Below, piece after piece: positions 45,840 through 53,567 of a stretch of DNA of 64,000 nt. Position 1 is the first letter of the stretch, and each line of letters begins with the position of its first letter. Origin of the DNA: SAR202 cluster bacterium bin127 (GTDB lineage Bacteria; Chloroflexota; Dehalococcoidia; Lucifugimonadales; Lucifugimonadaceae); the NCBI GenBank assembly GCA_002239045.1, contig MPNN01000013.1:1-64000 (forward strand), in the 5' to 3' direction. The notes below the pieces were generated by a model. It was not told the origin of the DNA. It saw only the letters and a program-made list of their open reading frames with translations, and did not search any database. The position numbers and the translations under genes were made by a program.

Positions 45840-46496
45840 ATGCACTGGATTGACCGTGGTCCCGAACCAAAAAATCTGGCGGCTATCCGGGCTCGATACA
45901 CGCCAGGTTGGTTACGACGCTATTCTAATGGCTCTGGTCGCATACCGACCGACACAAAGTGGTTGGATTTTAAAAATGAATTGAGGGCTGTATTCTGGGG
46001 TTTATGCGCGTACTGTGAGGAGATGACGCCTGGGGAAATTGACCATTTCCGTCCTAAATCTAAATTTCCGCGACTGGTTTACGTATGGGACAATTGGTTG
46101 TTTTCTTGTCATCGATGCAACCATTCTAAAAGCAACAAATGGCCTAAATTCGGTTATGTTGATCCCTGTGCCATATCTTCCACAGAACAACCCGAATTCT
46201 TTTTCATTTTTGACACTGAAACGGGTTACATGAGCGCAAATCCTGAACTGAATATCGAGCATTACCGCATCGCCGATAATATGATCAAAGATCTAGGATT
46301 AAACGAAGATTATCACTTGAAGATGAGAATATATTGTATCGACATGTTTAAAGAGGGAATGCCGAGGGACCCAAGTCAAGTTACAGAAGGGCAGAGACGG
46401 ACGATAAGGAAGTTCGCGTCGCGTTCGAGTCATTGCTCTAGCGTCATACGGGCTTGGTTAGAGATGAATGGATTCGGCGTGGTCGCAGATTGGTGA
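45840..46496 (+). CDS. HNH endonuclease, PtuB-like
   Basis: The 218-residue protein has a zinc-HNH core: Cys56/Cys59 in CAYC, Asp68-His69 in EIDHFRPKS, and Cys90/Cys93 in SCHRCNHSKSNK. The CAYCEE/IDHFRPKS form is that of the TIGR02646-like HNH group that includes PtuB. With the ATPase directly upstream it probably forms a complex that cuts DNA on infection. The gene is markedly AT-rich compared with the flanking chromosomal genes. Whether the fused methyltransferase upstream also belongs to the system is unknown. Confidence 0.82.
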   Translation: MHWIDRGPEPKNLAAIRARYTPGWLRRYSNGSGRIPTDTKWLDFKNELRAVFWGLCAYCEEMTPGEIDHFRPKSKFPRLVYVWDNWLFSCHRCNHSKSNKWPKFGYVDPCAISSTEQPEFFFIFDTETGYMSANPELNIEHYRIADNMIKDLGLNEDYHLKMRIYCIDMFKEGMPRDPSQVTEGQRRTIRKFASRSSHCSSVIRAWLEMNGFGVVADW

Positions 46497-46550
46497 GCGG
46501 CTTTATGCGCTGGGCAGCTTGTTGGATGTCCCACAAGTAGCTTCTTGGGG

Positions 46551-46859
46551 TCATGCCAGATAGATCGGTTCCCTGGTGCTCTCGACGGATGTGCGGAAGT
46601 ATGGGTTTTCGACGTTGGCGAAGATCACTAGGTCGACGGACCGGTTGAAGAGAGACTCCAACCCCTGCGTCAAGTCTCTACAGGTTTGGAACAGCGAAAA
46701 ATCGTCAGACTCATCGAACTCGACTAGGAAGTCGAGGTCGCTGGTGTTGGGGTCGAAGTCGCCGACGGCGGCGGAGCCGAAGAGTTCTAGGCGCTTGACG
46801 TGGTGTCGTCGGCAGATTTCGGCGATGTCGTCGGAGTGTTGGGTGATTAGAGGGATCAT
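46551..46859 (-). CDS. Orphan MNT-type nucleotidyltransferase (MntA-like antitoxin)
   Basis: The 102-residue protein has the minimal nucleotidyltransferase motif FGSAAVGDF followed by Ser40-Asp41-x-Asp43. MNT proteins usually pair with HepT and inactivate it by adding AMP to a tyrosine. Here no HepT gene follows, unlike the paralog at 47427-47735, whose first 35 residues and 60-base leader are nearly identical. Residues after 45 have diverged strongly. It may be a leftover of a duplication or an antitoxin for the neighbouring HepT. Confidence 0.82.
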   Translation of the reverse strand: MIPLITQHSDDIAEICRRHHVKRLELFGSAAVGDFDPNTSDLDFLVEFDESDDFSLFQTCRDLTQGLESLFNRSVDLVIFANVENPYFRTSVESTREPIYLA

Positions 46860-46919
46860 GGTGTGGGGGTGTCCTGATTCGTAGGATATCGCAACGGTCC
46901 AACCTCACCCATCATGGCA
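46755..46919 (-). repeat. Duplicated MNT 5' region and leader, copy 1
   Basis: Matches 47631-47795 at a constant offset of 876 bases. It covers the first part of the MNT gene and about 60 bases of leader (GTCCTGATTCGTAGGATATC is shared). Both copies are followed by a CCTCTGGATTCC palindrome. Confidence 0.9.
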
Positions 46920-46951
46920 GATGGGACACCGTCACCGCCCGGCCCCTCTGG

Positions 46952-46975
46952 ATTCCCGCGTGCGCGGGAATGACG
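46952..46975. repeat. Dispersed palindrome, GATTCCCGCG variant
   Basis: ATTCCCGCGTGCGCGGGAATGACG; same layout as the ATTCCGG family but with a CCCGCG arm. It lies in a 236-base gap whose other content is the CCCCTTCG palindrome at 47068-47088. Confidence 0.8.
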
Positions 46976-47067
46976 GTTGAGATGTCGGTAAGACGTGAGT
47001 GTTGGCGGGAATGACGGGGCGGTGGCAGTCCGGGGTGGGCATCCCCAGCGTTCGCTTCGATCCGCGT

Positions 47068-47088
47068 CCCCTTCGCTTTGCGAAGGGG
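47068..47088. repeat. CCCCTTCGC/GCGAAGGGG palindrome
   Basis: Nine-base arms around TTT, next to the hepT stop. Another copy lies at 55633-55656 and a half copy near 53546. It could terminate transcription from the left but has no U-tract matching hepT. Confidence 0.75.
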
Positions 47089-47095
47089 AGGGTTT

Positions 47096-47437
47096 TTAGG
47101 GCTGTTTGAGGAGCTTTGTGACTTCGGTGATGAGGATTGGCAAGTAGGAGTGGGCGATGTCCCAGACTATTTCGTTGTCGACTTGGGAGTAGCGGTGGAT
47201 AAGTATGTTGCGGAAGGCGATGATGCGGGGGTATGCGGTGATCGTTTCGACGTCGGCAGGGGCGTGGTGTGCGAGTCCATTCATTGCTTCGCCGATGATG
47301 GAGAAAAGGCGCTCTACGGCGAAACGGGTGTTGATGTCGTTTGTGTAGTCGTCGAAGGTTTTGTCGGCGAGGATGGTTTGAATGAGGTTCGCGTGGTGAA
47401 TGATGTCTTCGGCGAAGGTTTTGGCTTCAGGATTCAT
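47096..47437 (-). CDS. HepT-like ribonuclease toxin (DUF86)
   Basis: The 113-residue helical protein carries the HEPN-type RNase motif Rx4H as RNILIHRY (Arg76, His81), with Tyr83 at the position modified by MntA. It overlaps the 3' end of the MNT gene by 11 bases, the normal gene order of the HepT/MntA toxin-antitoxin system. When unmodified the toxin is expected to cut RNA and stop growth, often as a response to phage. It forms an operon only with the second MNT copy. Confidence 0.88.
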   Translation of the reverse strand: MNPEAKTFAEDIIHHANLIQTILADKTFDDYTNDINTRFAVERLFSIIGEAMNGLAHHAPADVETITAYPRIIAFRNILIHRYSQVDNEIVWDIAHSYLPILITEVTKLLKQP

Positions 47438-47735
47438 AAATGGAGATCTTGGTCTCGTCGAGAGATTTACGGAAATACGGATTTTCTATGGCGCGGTCCA
47501 CGACCAAGTCGATTTGGCGGTCGAAGAGTTGCTGGAGGTCTTCTAGGAGCCCGAAGTAGGCGTCGGCTTTGCCGGGGCCGGGGAACGGGTGGTAATCGAC
47601 TAGAAAGTCGATGTCGCTTTTTTCGGGATTGAAGTCGCCGACGGCGGCGGAGCCGAAGAGTTCTAGGCGCTTGACGTGGTGTCGTCGGCAGATTTCGGCG
47701 ATGTCGTCGGTGTGGTCTGTGATTAGGGGGATCAT
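47427..47735 (-). CDS. MNT-type nucleotidyltransferase antitoxin (MntA-like)
   Basis: The 102-residue protein has Gly28-Ser29 and Asp41/Asp43 in GSAAVGDFNPEKSDIDF, the catalytic core of minimal nucleotidyltransferases. It is the antitoxin of the HepT encoded immediately downstream and probably AMPylates the HepT tyrosine. Leader and N-terminus are duplicated at 46551-46919. Confidence 0.88.
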   Translation of the reverse strand: MIPLITDHTDDIAEICRRHHVKRLELFGSAAVGDFNPEKSDIDFLVDYHPFPGPGKADAYFGLLEDLQQLFDRQIDLVVDRAIENPYFRKSLDETKISIYES

Positions 47736-47795
47736 GGTGTGGGGATGTCCTGATTCGTAGGATATCGCAACGGTCCAACCTCACCCATCATGGCA
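47631..47795 (-). repeat. Duplicated MNT 5' region and leader, copy 2
   Basis: Counterpart of 46755-46919, linked to the MNT gene that still has its HepT partner. Confidence 0.9.
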
Positions 47796-47827
47796 AAGGG
47801 TACACCGCCACCTCTCTGCTCCTCTGG

Positions 47828-47851
47828 ATTCCGGCTTTCGCCGGAATGACG
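47828..47851. repeat. Dispersed palindrome, ATTCCGG type
   Basis: ATTCCGGC/GCCGGAAT arms around TTTC-like loop, followed by GACG; same as 41482-41505. Confidence 0.85.
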
Positions 47852-47868
47852 GTGCTTTGAGCTACGGG

Positions 47869-47949
47869 ATGAAGTTCTGGCCGGAGGAGTACGAGGCGCT
47901 GAAAAGAAAAATCCCCCAAATCGAGGATTTGGAGGATTTCCTACATTAA
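47869..47949 (+). pseudogene. 26-codon frame, probable gene remnant
   Basis: The frame starts MKFWPEEYEALKRKIPQIED and ends six residues later at TAA. It is protein-like in composition but has no upstream ribosome site and follows a palindrome directly. It may be the tail of a lost gene. No family is recognised. Confidence 0.3.
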
Positions 47950-48388
47950 GGCCCCAGGTTTCGAGGATCCCACCCTTGCGGGCTGCCGCTCTTCACGAAC
48001 GACCTCTACATCTCCTGCGCTTGCCTTGGTTAAGAGTATATTGGAACATTGGTTGTTTTGTCAAGAGCAGATGCGAGCTCTGCGTTGCCTCACCGTATTT
48101 CCCCCCGGTCGAGGGAACCCGGCCGCCCTACGTCCTCGTTGCGGTTGCTGGGCTCCGCGGCCCCCTTTGTCCTTCGGACATTTCCCCCGCGAGCGGGGGC
48201 AACCCGATGGTTGGGGGCGCAAGGAGATTCCTCGACTTCGCTCGGAATGACAGTGGTGGGCTCGGAATAGCAGTGGTGGCTTTCGCCGGAGTGACGGGTT
48301 GAATGGGAATGAATGACATGTGGAACGCGGGAATGACGGTGGTTGTGGACGCGTCCCGAAGGGGTCGAGTGGGCTACGGGTAGGGCGA

Positions 48389-49801
48389 TTAGCGGTCGAT
48401 GTTTTGGGTGTCTAGGAGTTGGAGGAATTGGGTGTAGTTGGAGATGGTTTGTAGTTGTTTGACTAGGGTGCCGATGGTGGGGGTTTGTTGGCGGAGTTGC
48501 CAGATTTGGTTGGCTAGGTTGCTGGTTGAGGATGGGCTGTCGGCGTAGGTGCCGTGGAAGGCGAAGTAGGCTTGGTTGATTTTGCGGATGTTGTGGCCGT
48601 TTTCGACTAGGGTTTGGCGTCGGTCTTCCATGTAGGTTTCGGCCTCTTCGATCTTGCCTTGCTCTAGTAGCTGCTCGGTCTGGTGTCTGGTGTCGTGGAG
48701 GAAATCGCGGGCGTCGAAGGGGGCTTTAGCTCCGTCTTCGGCATTGTCATCGTCTTCAGTGTCGTGTTGGGGATTGTATGGGGGCTCCAGAACGTTGACG
48801 TCTTCGCCGGTCAGTCGGTTGTAGACGGTACGCCCTACTTCTTGGCCGAAACGATTGGCTAATGTCTCGTTCAGGGAGGTCATGTCGCCGTTTGACCAGT
48901 AGGCTCGGCCGAGGGGATGGAACAGGAGATAGGCGTGGAGCCATTCGTGGGCGGAGACTTCGAGTAGGGATTGGAGGCTGTAGTCGGATGGGACGAGGTT
49001 CGGGAAGGAGGCGAGCCCGCCGGTCGGTAGCACCACTGATGAGAGGTCTGCGGTTTCGAAAACTTGGTCCTCGATCTGCTGCTTGTCTTGCTCAGTGAGG
49101 TCGGGGCGTAGTAGCCGGACGGATTCTCGCCGGATTTCGTCCCGGGGCGATGTCACGAAGACGTGTGGGGTGTCGTCGATCCGAAAGTCGACTGGCGGCC
49201 AGATAAATTCGCCGTCCTGATGGAGTCCGAGTCGGATGATTTCAGTCGAGATCGCCGCCTCTAGCAGTTCCTCGACGGCGTCCCGGATTCGGTTGCGCTC
49301 CCCGATGAGTGAATCGATTTGGGATTCGGCGATGGAGATGGTGGCTGCGTCTCCGCGGGCAAGAGCCGACTTCAAGTCGTCCCTTGCGGATCGCAGGTCA
49401 CGAGCCAGATCTGGGTACCGGTCGAGGTACGCCATCCGCGTCTCGTCATCGATCTCGACCCACGGAAGCGCCGAGTTTAGTCGGTGTAGCCACTTGGCGG
49501 GCAGGTGGCGCACCTCGAACGATGTGAGGTTGTAGCCGAAGCCAGCGGTTGCGACCTCTTCCGGTGTCATGAGTCGACGATCGCCGCTGTGCATGATGAT
49601 GACGACGAAGCCGAGGGCAGCGAGGATGGCGAGCGGAATCTGGTAGGCGAGCCGCAGACATCCGCGTTTGAAGCGACCACGGCGCATCCGCCTTTGACGT
49701 CGATGCCTGACGATCTCGTGGTAGCCGCGGCCTTGACGGGCGCGGCGCTGCCGCAATCGGCGCAGGCTATACCACCGGGGCAGGTTTTGAATTGATGGCA
49801 T
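48389..49801 (-). CDS. Membrane-anchored HExxH metalloprotease-like protein
   Basis: The 470-residue protein has a very basic cytoplasmic N-terminus (18 Arg in 50 residues), one membrane helix at about 51-70 and a large extracytoplasmic part. A helical segment at 118-190 is followed by the zinc motif HEWLH (285-289) and a candidate third ligand Glu312 in LNETLAN, 23 residues later, as in gluzincins. Asp/Glu-rich linkers and helices end the protein. It is probably a surface protease of unknown target. It is divergent from the DegV gene. Confidence 0.78.
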   Translation of the reverse strand: MPSIQNLPRWYSLRRLRQRRARQGRGYHEIVRHRRQRRMRRGRFKRGCLRLAYQIPLAILAALGFVVIIMHSGDRRLMTPEEVATAGFGYNLTSFEVRHLPAKWLHRLNSALPWVEIDDETRMAYLDRYPDLARDLRSARDDLKSALARGDAATISIAESQIDSLIGERNRIRDAVEELLEAAISTEIIRLGLHQDGEFIWPPVDFRIDDTPHVFVTSPRDEIRRESVRLLRPDLTEQDKQQIEDQVFETADLSSVVLPTGGLASFPNLVPSDYSLQSLLEVSAHEWLHAYLLFHPLGRAYWSNGDMTSLNETLANRFGQEVGRTVYNRLTGEDVNVLEPPYNPQHDTEDDDNAEDGAKAPFDARDFLHDTRHQTEQLLEQGKIEEAETYMEDRRQTLVENGHNIRKINQAYFAFHGTYADSPSSTSNLANQIWQLRQQTPTIGTLVKQLQTISNYTQFLQLLDTQNIDR

Positions 49802-49940
49802 GATGGCGATTCAACAATAGATTGGTCTCAATAATCCTTCATTTCCCCAAAATCATCGTCCGTCAATACACTGTCTCATATGCCCTCGCAAGATGGTGTA
49901 CTGTAGTTTCAAGCATCTTGTCGACAACCGGGTGATCCCC

Positions 49941-49946
49941 AAGGAG
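49941..49946 (+). promoter_or_regulatory. Ribosome binding site supporting the GTG start of the DegV gene
   Basis: AAGGAG lies seven bases before the GTG at 49954, which makes that GTG the preferred start. Confidence 0.75.
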
Positions 49947-49953
49947 AATAATC

Positions 49954-50805
49954 GTGAGCATCGCAGTGGTATCCGACAGCACCGCCGACATTCCGTCGCA
50001 AATCGTTGAGCAGTCCGGCATCACCACCGTGCCCGCGTTCGTGAGGTTCGGCGAGGAGGAGTTTAGAGACGGCGTGGATATCACAACCGAGGATTTCTAC
50101 GCTCGTTTAGCTCGCGACAAGAACGTGTTTCCTACTACGTCGCAACCGTCGCCGGGGGATTTCAAGACGGTGTACGACAAGTTGCTTGGAGAGCACGACG
50201 AGATCGTTTCGATTCATATCTCTTCGGCGGTCAGCGGTACTTATGCCTCCGCCGTTGCTGGTGCTGAGCAGTCGGACCCGAGCGGCGAGAGGATAAAACA
50301 CGTCGACTCACGGACCGCCTCGATGGCGACGGGTTTCATCGCTTTGGCGGCGCAAAAAGTCATCGATGATGGTGGCAGCTTCACCGATGCGCTATCTACG
50401 GCTCGCAACATGGTTCCGAGAGTCCAGTTTGCCGGCACGCCCGACACGCTTGAGTACCTCAAACGCGGTGGGAGATTGAAAGGTGCGCAGGCGTTGATGG
50501 CGAATATTCTGAACATTCGGCCGGTGTTGTCGATTGTGGACGGCGAAGTTGAGGTTTTGTCGAAGCCACGATCGCATCGTCGAGCGATGACGAAGATAGT
50601 GTCCGTAATTGTCGAAGAGCACGTACCATTGACGAATCTCGCCGTTTTGCAGACAGGTTCAACTTCGCAAGCAGAGGCGGATGAGGTGCTTGAAGATCTG
50701 AAGGGTCATGTGGCGCCCGGTGGCATGACGATTACGGCGAGCATCGGCCCGGCTATTGGCGCGCATTTGGGGACGGGAACCATTGGCCTCGCCGCTTCTT
50801 GGTAA
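49954..50805 (+). CDS. DegV-family fatty-acid-binding protein
   Basis: The 283-residue length and motifs fit DegV: the N-terminal DSTADIP block, TTSQPSPGDF and ISSAVSGTYASA. Members bind a fatty acid deep in the protein; in Firmicutes the related FakB delivers host fatty acids to the kinase FakA. No fakA gene is in the window. Start at GTG 49954 by its ribosome site. It is followed by a palindrome and recG. Confidence 0.9.
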   Translation: MSIAVVSDSTADIPSQIVEQSGITTVPAFVRFGEEEFRDGVDITTEDFYARLARDKNVFPTTSQPSPGDFKTVYDKLLGEHDEIVSIHISSAVSGTYASAVAGAEQSDPSGERIKHVDSRTASMATGFIALAAQKVIDDGGSFTDALSTARNMVPRVQFAGTPDTLEYLKRGGRLKGAQALMANILNIRPVLSIVDGEVEVLSKPRSHRRAMTKIVSVIVEEHVPLTNLAVLQTGSTSQAEADEVLEDLKGHVAPGGMTITASIGPAIGAHLGTGTIGLAASW

Positions 50806-50830
50806 GGGACGGTTAGTGGGTTAGTTACTG

Positions 50831-50860
50831 GTAGGGGCAGGTTCGAAACCTGCCTCTGCC
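50831..50860. repeat. GTAGGGG-type palindrome in front of recG
   Basis: GGCAGGTTCGAAACCTGCC is a hairpin with perfect eight-base arms. It resembles a tRNA T-arm by chance (GGTTCGAAACC) but is part of the dispersed family at 35933, 55601, 56602 and 58012. Confidence 0.85.
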
Positions 50861-50884
50861 GGGATTATTTCGTACCATTCCTAC

Positions 50885-53404
50885 ATGCCCGACCCGGTCG
50901 TTGAACGCCAGACCAAGACCCTTGTAAGCGTCCTGAAACTCGAGGCCAAATATGGCTTCAACAACAGCGCGGTCGTTGGTGGTGGTCTCGACAAGATGTG
51001 GCCGAATCTTGGCCGGATCGCGGGTCAGATACGGACGTTGCCGCCGATGAATGGTCAGCGCTACGCCGCCCTTTCTCCGCAGGAGCGCGAGACTTGGGCC
51101 GCGGCAGCATATCGACGTCTCCACGGCACCCGGCGAGATTCGGATCGGTCAGTCGCGACTAAGCTATCGCCGCAGAAGCCGACGCCGGCTCGCGCCAAGG
51201 CTGAACCTGCCCCGGCCAAGACCCAGCACGCCGAGAGTCGTCCGCCAGTTAAACCGCCGGAGAGTCTTGATGCACCGGTTGGGTCGCTTCCGTTCCTTCA
51301 TTCGGCTGCAAAGCGCGCGTTCGAAGCACTTGGGTTGGTGACGTTGCGCGACGTGCTGTGGCACTTCCCGTTGCGGATGATCGACTATTCGCAACACTCG
51401 AATGTTGCTGATCTTGTCGCGGGCGAAGAGGCGACTATTGTAGGAGATGTAGTCAGTTCCGAAACGCACAGATTCGGCGGGCGAAACGGGTCGGCACGCG
51501 TTCGTATAAAGGATGGGACCGGGGTGTTGGGGATTACTTGGTTCAACATGCCATATATGGCAGCGCGATGGCAGAGTGGCGACCGGATCGTGGTTAGTGG
51601 CAAGGTGGGGGAGTTTCGGGGGCGTCCGACGATGGAGAATCCGGAGTATGACGATGTGACGCGGGGCGGGCGCTCGAACCAGCGGGGATTCATCCATGCG
51701 GGTGCGTTGGTGCCGGTGTATCCGTTGAGCGCCGGGGTTAACCAGCGAACGGTTCGCAATGGCGTGATGCAGTGCCTCGATAGTGGGTTGCGTTTCGTTG
51801 AGGAGCCGCTACCTGATGCGATCCGTAATGAGCATCGACTTGTCAGGTTGGCGGACGCGATCGAGATCATGCATCGTCCGGCGGCGAACGCGCAGATCGG
51901 GCAGGCGATCCGTCGGTTGGCGTTCGACGAGTTTCTTTACAACCAGATAGCGGCGATACGCAGGCGCGTTCGGTGGCGGGACTCGGTCGAAGCGGTCGAG
52001 GTGGTTCCGGACCACGATTTGGTGGCTCGCTTTATGGGATCTCTCGGTTTCGAACTTACCGCCGACCAGCGTGAGAGCGTCGACACGATCCTTGCCGACT
52101 TGGTGTCGGGTTATCCGATGGCGCGGTTGCTGCAAGGGGAGGTTGGCAGTGGAAAGACGGTGGTGGCGATCGCGGCGATGCTGGCTGCGACCGGCGCGAA
52201 TGGGATGCAGTCGGCGATGTTGGCGCCGACGGAGGTGCTCGCAGAGCAGCATTTCATCAGCTTGTTGGACCTTCTCGGGTGTCGGGAAGGGTTGAGTGCG
52301 TATGGTTCAGTCTATGAATCTCCGATGTACAGAGTCGAGGGTCGGGATCGCGATTTGCGGGTTGGGCTTTTGACTGGGAGTTTGACGCCGCGTGATAAGC
52401 GGACGATGCAGGTGATGTGTCGGGATGGGGAGGTGGATCTGATTGTTGGGACTCATGCGTTGTTGCAGGATGCGGTCGATTTCGACCGGTTGGCGTTGGT
52501 GGTGGTTGACGAGCAGCAACGGTTTGGGACTGAGCAGCGGGCGATGCTGACGAATCGAACGCCGCGCCCGCATATGTTGGCGATGTCGGCGACGCCGATA
52601 CCGCGTACGTTGCACATGACGATGTACGGGGAGATGGAGCTGTCTACGCTGCGGGCGATGCCTCGGGGTAGGAATCCAATTGCGACTCGGTGGGCGCAGG
52701 CGCCGTTCGATGTTGCCGAGGGATACGCGGCAATCCGAAGCGAAGTTCGGCAGGGGCGGCAGGCGTTCGTGGTGTGTCCATTGATCGATCCTTCGGAGAA
52801 TGTTGCGGGGGCTTCGGCGGTTGTGGAGTTTGAACGGTTAGCGAATCAGGAGTTTGCGGATCTGAATGTCGGGTTGCTTCATGGACGGATGAGTCTGTCG
52901 GAGAAGCAGTCGGTGATGGAGACGTTTCGGAGTCGCGAGATCGATGTTTTGGTGGCGACTCCGGTGATCGAGGTTGGTGTGGATATTCCGAATGCAACGG
53001 TGATGATGATCATGACGGCGGATCATTTCGGGATGTCGCAGTTGCACCAGATTCGGGGGCGTGTTGGGCGTGGCGAGCACGCTGGCACGTGCATCTTGGT
53101 TTCGGACGCGGAGGGTGAGATTGCGCAGGCAAGGTTGCAGGCGTTGGTAGAGAGTTCGGACGGGTTCGATCTGGCGCAGAAGGATTTGGAGTTGAGGGGT
53201 CCAGGTAGGAACTTGGCTGAGGTTCAGAGTGGGTGGTCAGGTTGGCGGTTTGCGCGGTTTGATGATCTTGAGTCGTTAGATCGGGCGCGGGGTGTTGCTG
53301 AGGCGATTTTGGAGGATGATTTTGATTTGAGGAGGCCGGAGCATCGAGTGCTTCGAAGGGAGGCGGTGAGGATGATTGGGGGTGCGGTTTCGAGGTTTGC
53401 TTAG
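50885..53404 (+). CDS. recG: ATP-dependent DNA helicase RecG
   Basis: RecG regresses stalled forks and branch-migrates Holliday junctions. The 839-residue protein has an N-terminal extension (about 130 residues with a Pro/Ala/Lys linker), the wedge OB-fold, Walker A GEVGSGKT at about 418-425, and the DEAD-like box DEQQRFG at about 542, where E. coli has DEQHRFG. Helicase motifs TPIPRTL and QIRGRVGRG are present. The base composition changes from C-rich to G-rich near 51.4 kb. It converges on the CocE-like gene. Confidence 0.94.
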   Translation: MPDPVVERQTKTLVSVLKLEAKYGFNNSAVVGGGLDKMWPNLGRIAGQIRTLPPMNGQRYAALSPQERETWAAAAYRRLHGTRRDSDRSVATKLSPQKPTPARAKAEPAPAKTQHAESRPPVKPPESLDAPVGSLPFLHSAAKRAFEALGLVTLRDVLWHFPLRMIDYSQHSNVADLVAGEEATIVGDVVSSETHRFGGRNGSARVRIKDGTGVLGITWFNMPYMAARWQSGDRIVVSGKVGEFRGRPTMENPEYDDVTRGGRSNQRGFIHAGALVPVYPLSAGVNQRTVRNGVMQCLDSGLRFVEEPLPDAIRNEHRLVRLADAIEIMHRPAANAQIGQAIRRLAFDEFLYNQIAAIRRRVRWRDSVEAVEVVPDHDLVARFMGSLGFELTADQRESVDTILADLVSGYPMARLLQGEVGSGKTVVAIAAMLAATGANGMQSAMLAPTEVLAEQHFISLLDLLGCREGLSAYGSVYESPMYRVEGRDRDLRVGLLTGSLTPRDKRTMQVMCRDGEVDLIVGTHALLQDAVDFDRLALVVVDEQQRFGTEQRAMLTNRTPRPHMLAMSATPIPRTLHMTMYGEMELSTLRAMPRGRNPIATRWAQAPFDVAEGYAAIRSEVRQGRQAFVVCPLIDPSENVAGASAVVEFERLANQEFADLNVGLLHGRMSLSEKQSVMETFRSREIDVLVATPVIEVGVDIPNATVMMIMTADHFGMSQLHQIRGRVGRGEHAGTCILVSDAEGEIAQARLQALVESSDGFDLAQKDLELRGPGRNLAEVQSGWSGWRFARFDDLESLDRARGVAEAILEDDFDLRRPEHRVLRREAVRMIGGAVSRFA

Positions 53405-53489
53405 GGGCGGCCCTTGTGGTTGCCCTGCACCCCCGTGGTGGCCCAATGCCTCGTGACCCCGCGCCCAGGGCGACCACAAGGGTCGCCCC
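53404..53489. repeat. Long inverted repeat (about 23-base arms) after recG
   Basis: GGGGCGGCCCTTGTGGTTGC at 53404 pairs with 53467-53489 (AGGGCGACCACAAGGGTCGC on), with two mismatches over about 23 bases and a 40-base loop. It overlaps the recG stop codon, lies between converging genes and could act as a bidirectional terminator or be a miniature mobile element. Confidence 0.85.
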
Positions 53490-53567
53490 TACGATCGATC
53501 TCCCGCAAGAATCGCGAACGTATCCCACCGTAGGGGTGTTGTGCTAGAGCTAGCGAAGGGGAGGGTT

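Larger units (their letters stand above)
47736..48388. other. 650-base gene-poor stretch with repeats and a possible gene remnant
   Basis: It contains the MNT leader, an ATTCCGG palindrome (47828-47851), a short frame (47869-47949), a CCCCCGC/GCGGGGG hairpin (48184-48199) and a TCCTCGACTTCGCTCGGAAT variant (48227-48252). No longer coding frame is convincing in either direction. It looks like a decayed insertion zone. Confidence 0.6.

Noticed and set aside
44507..46496. Retron with ptuAB effectors
   Set aside because: No reverse transcriptase or ncRNA-like structure was seen next to the ATPase/HNH pair.
50838..50856. tRNA-like GGTTCGAAACC
   Set aside because: No acceptor or anticodon arms around it; it is a member of the dispersed palindrome family.
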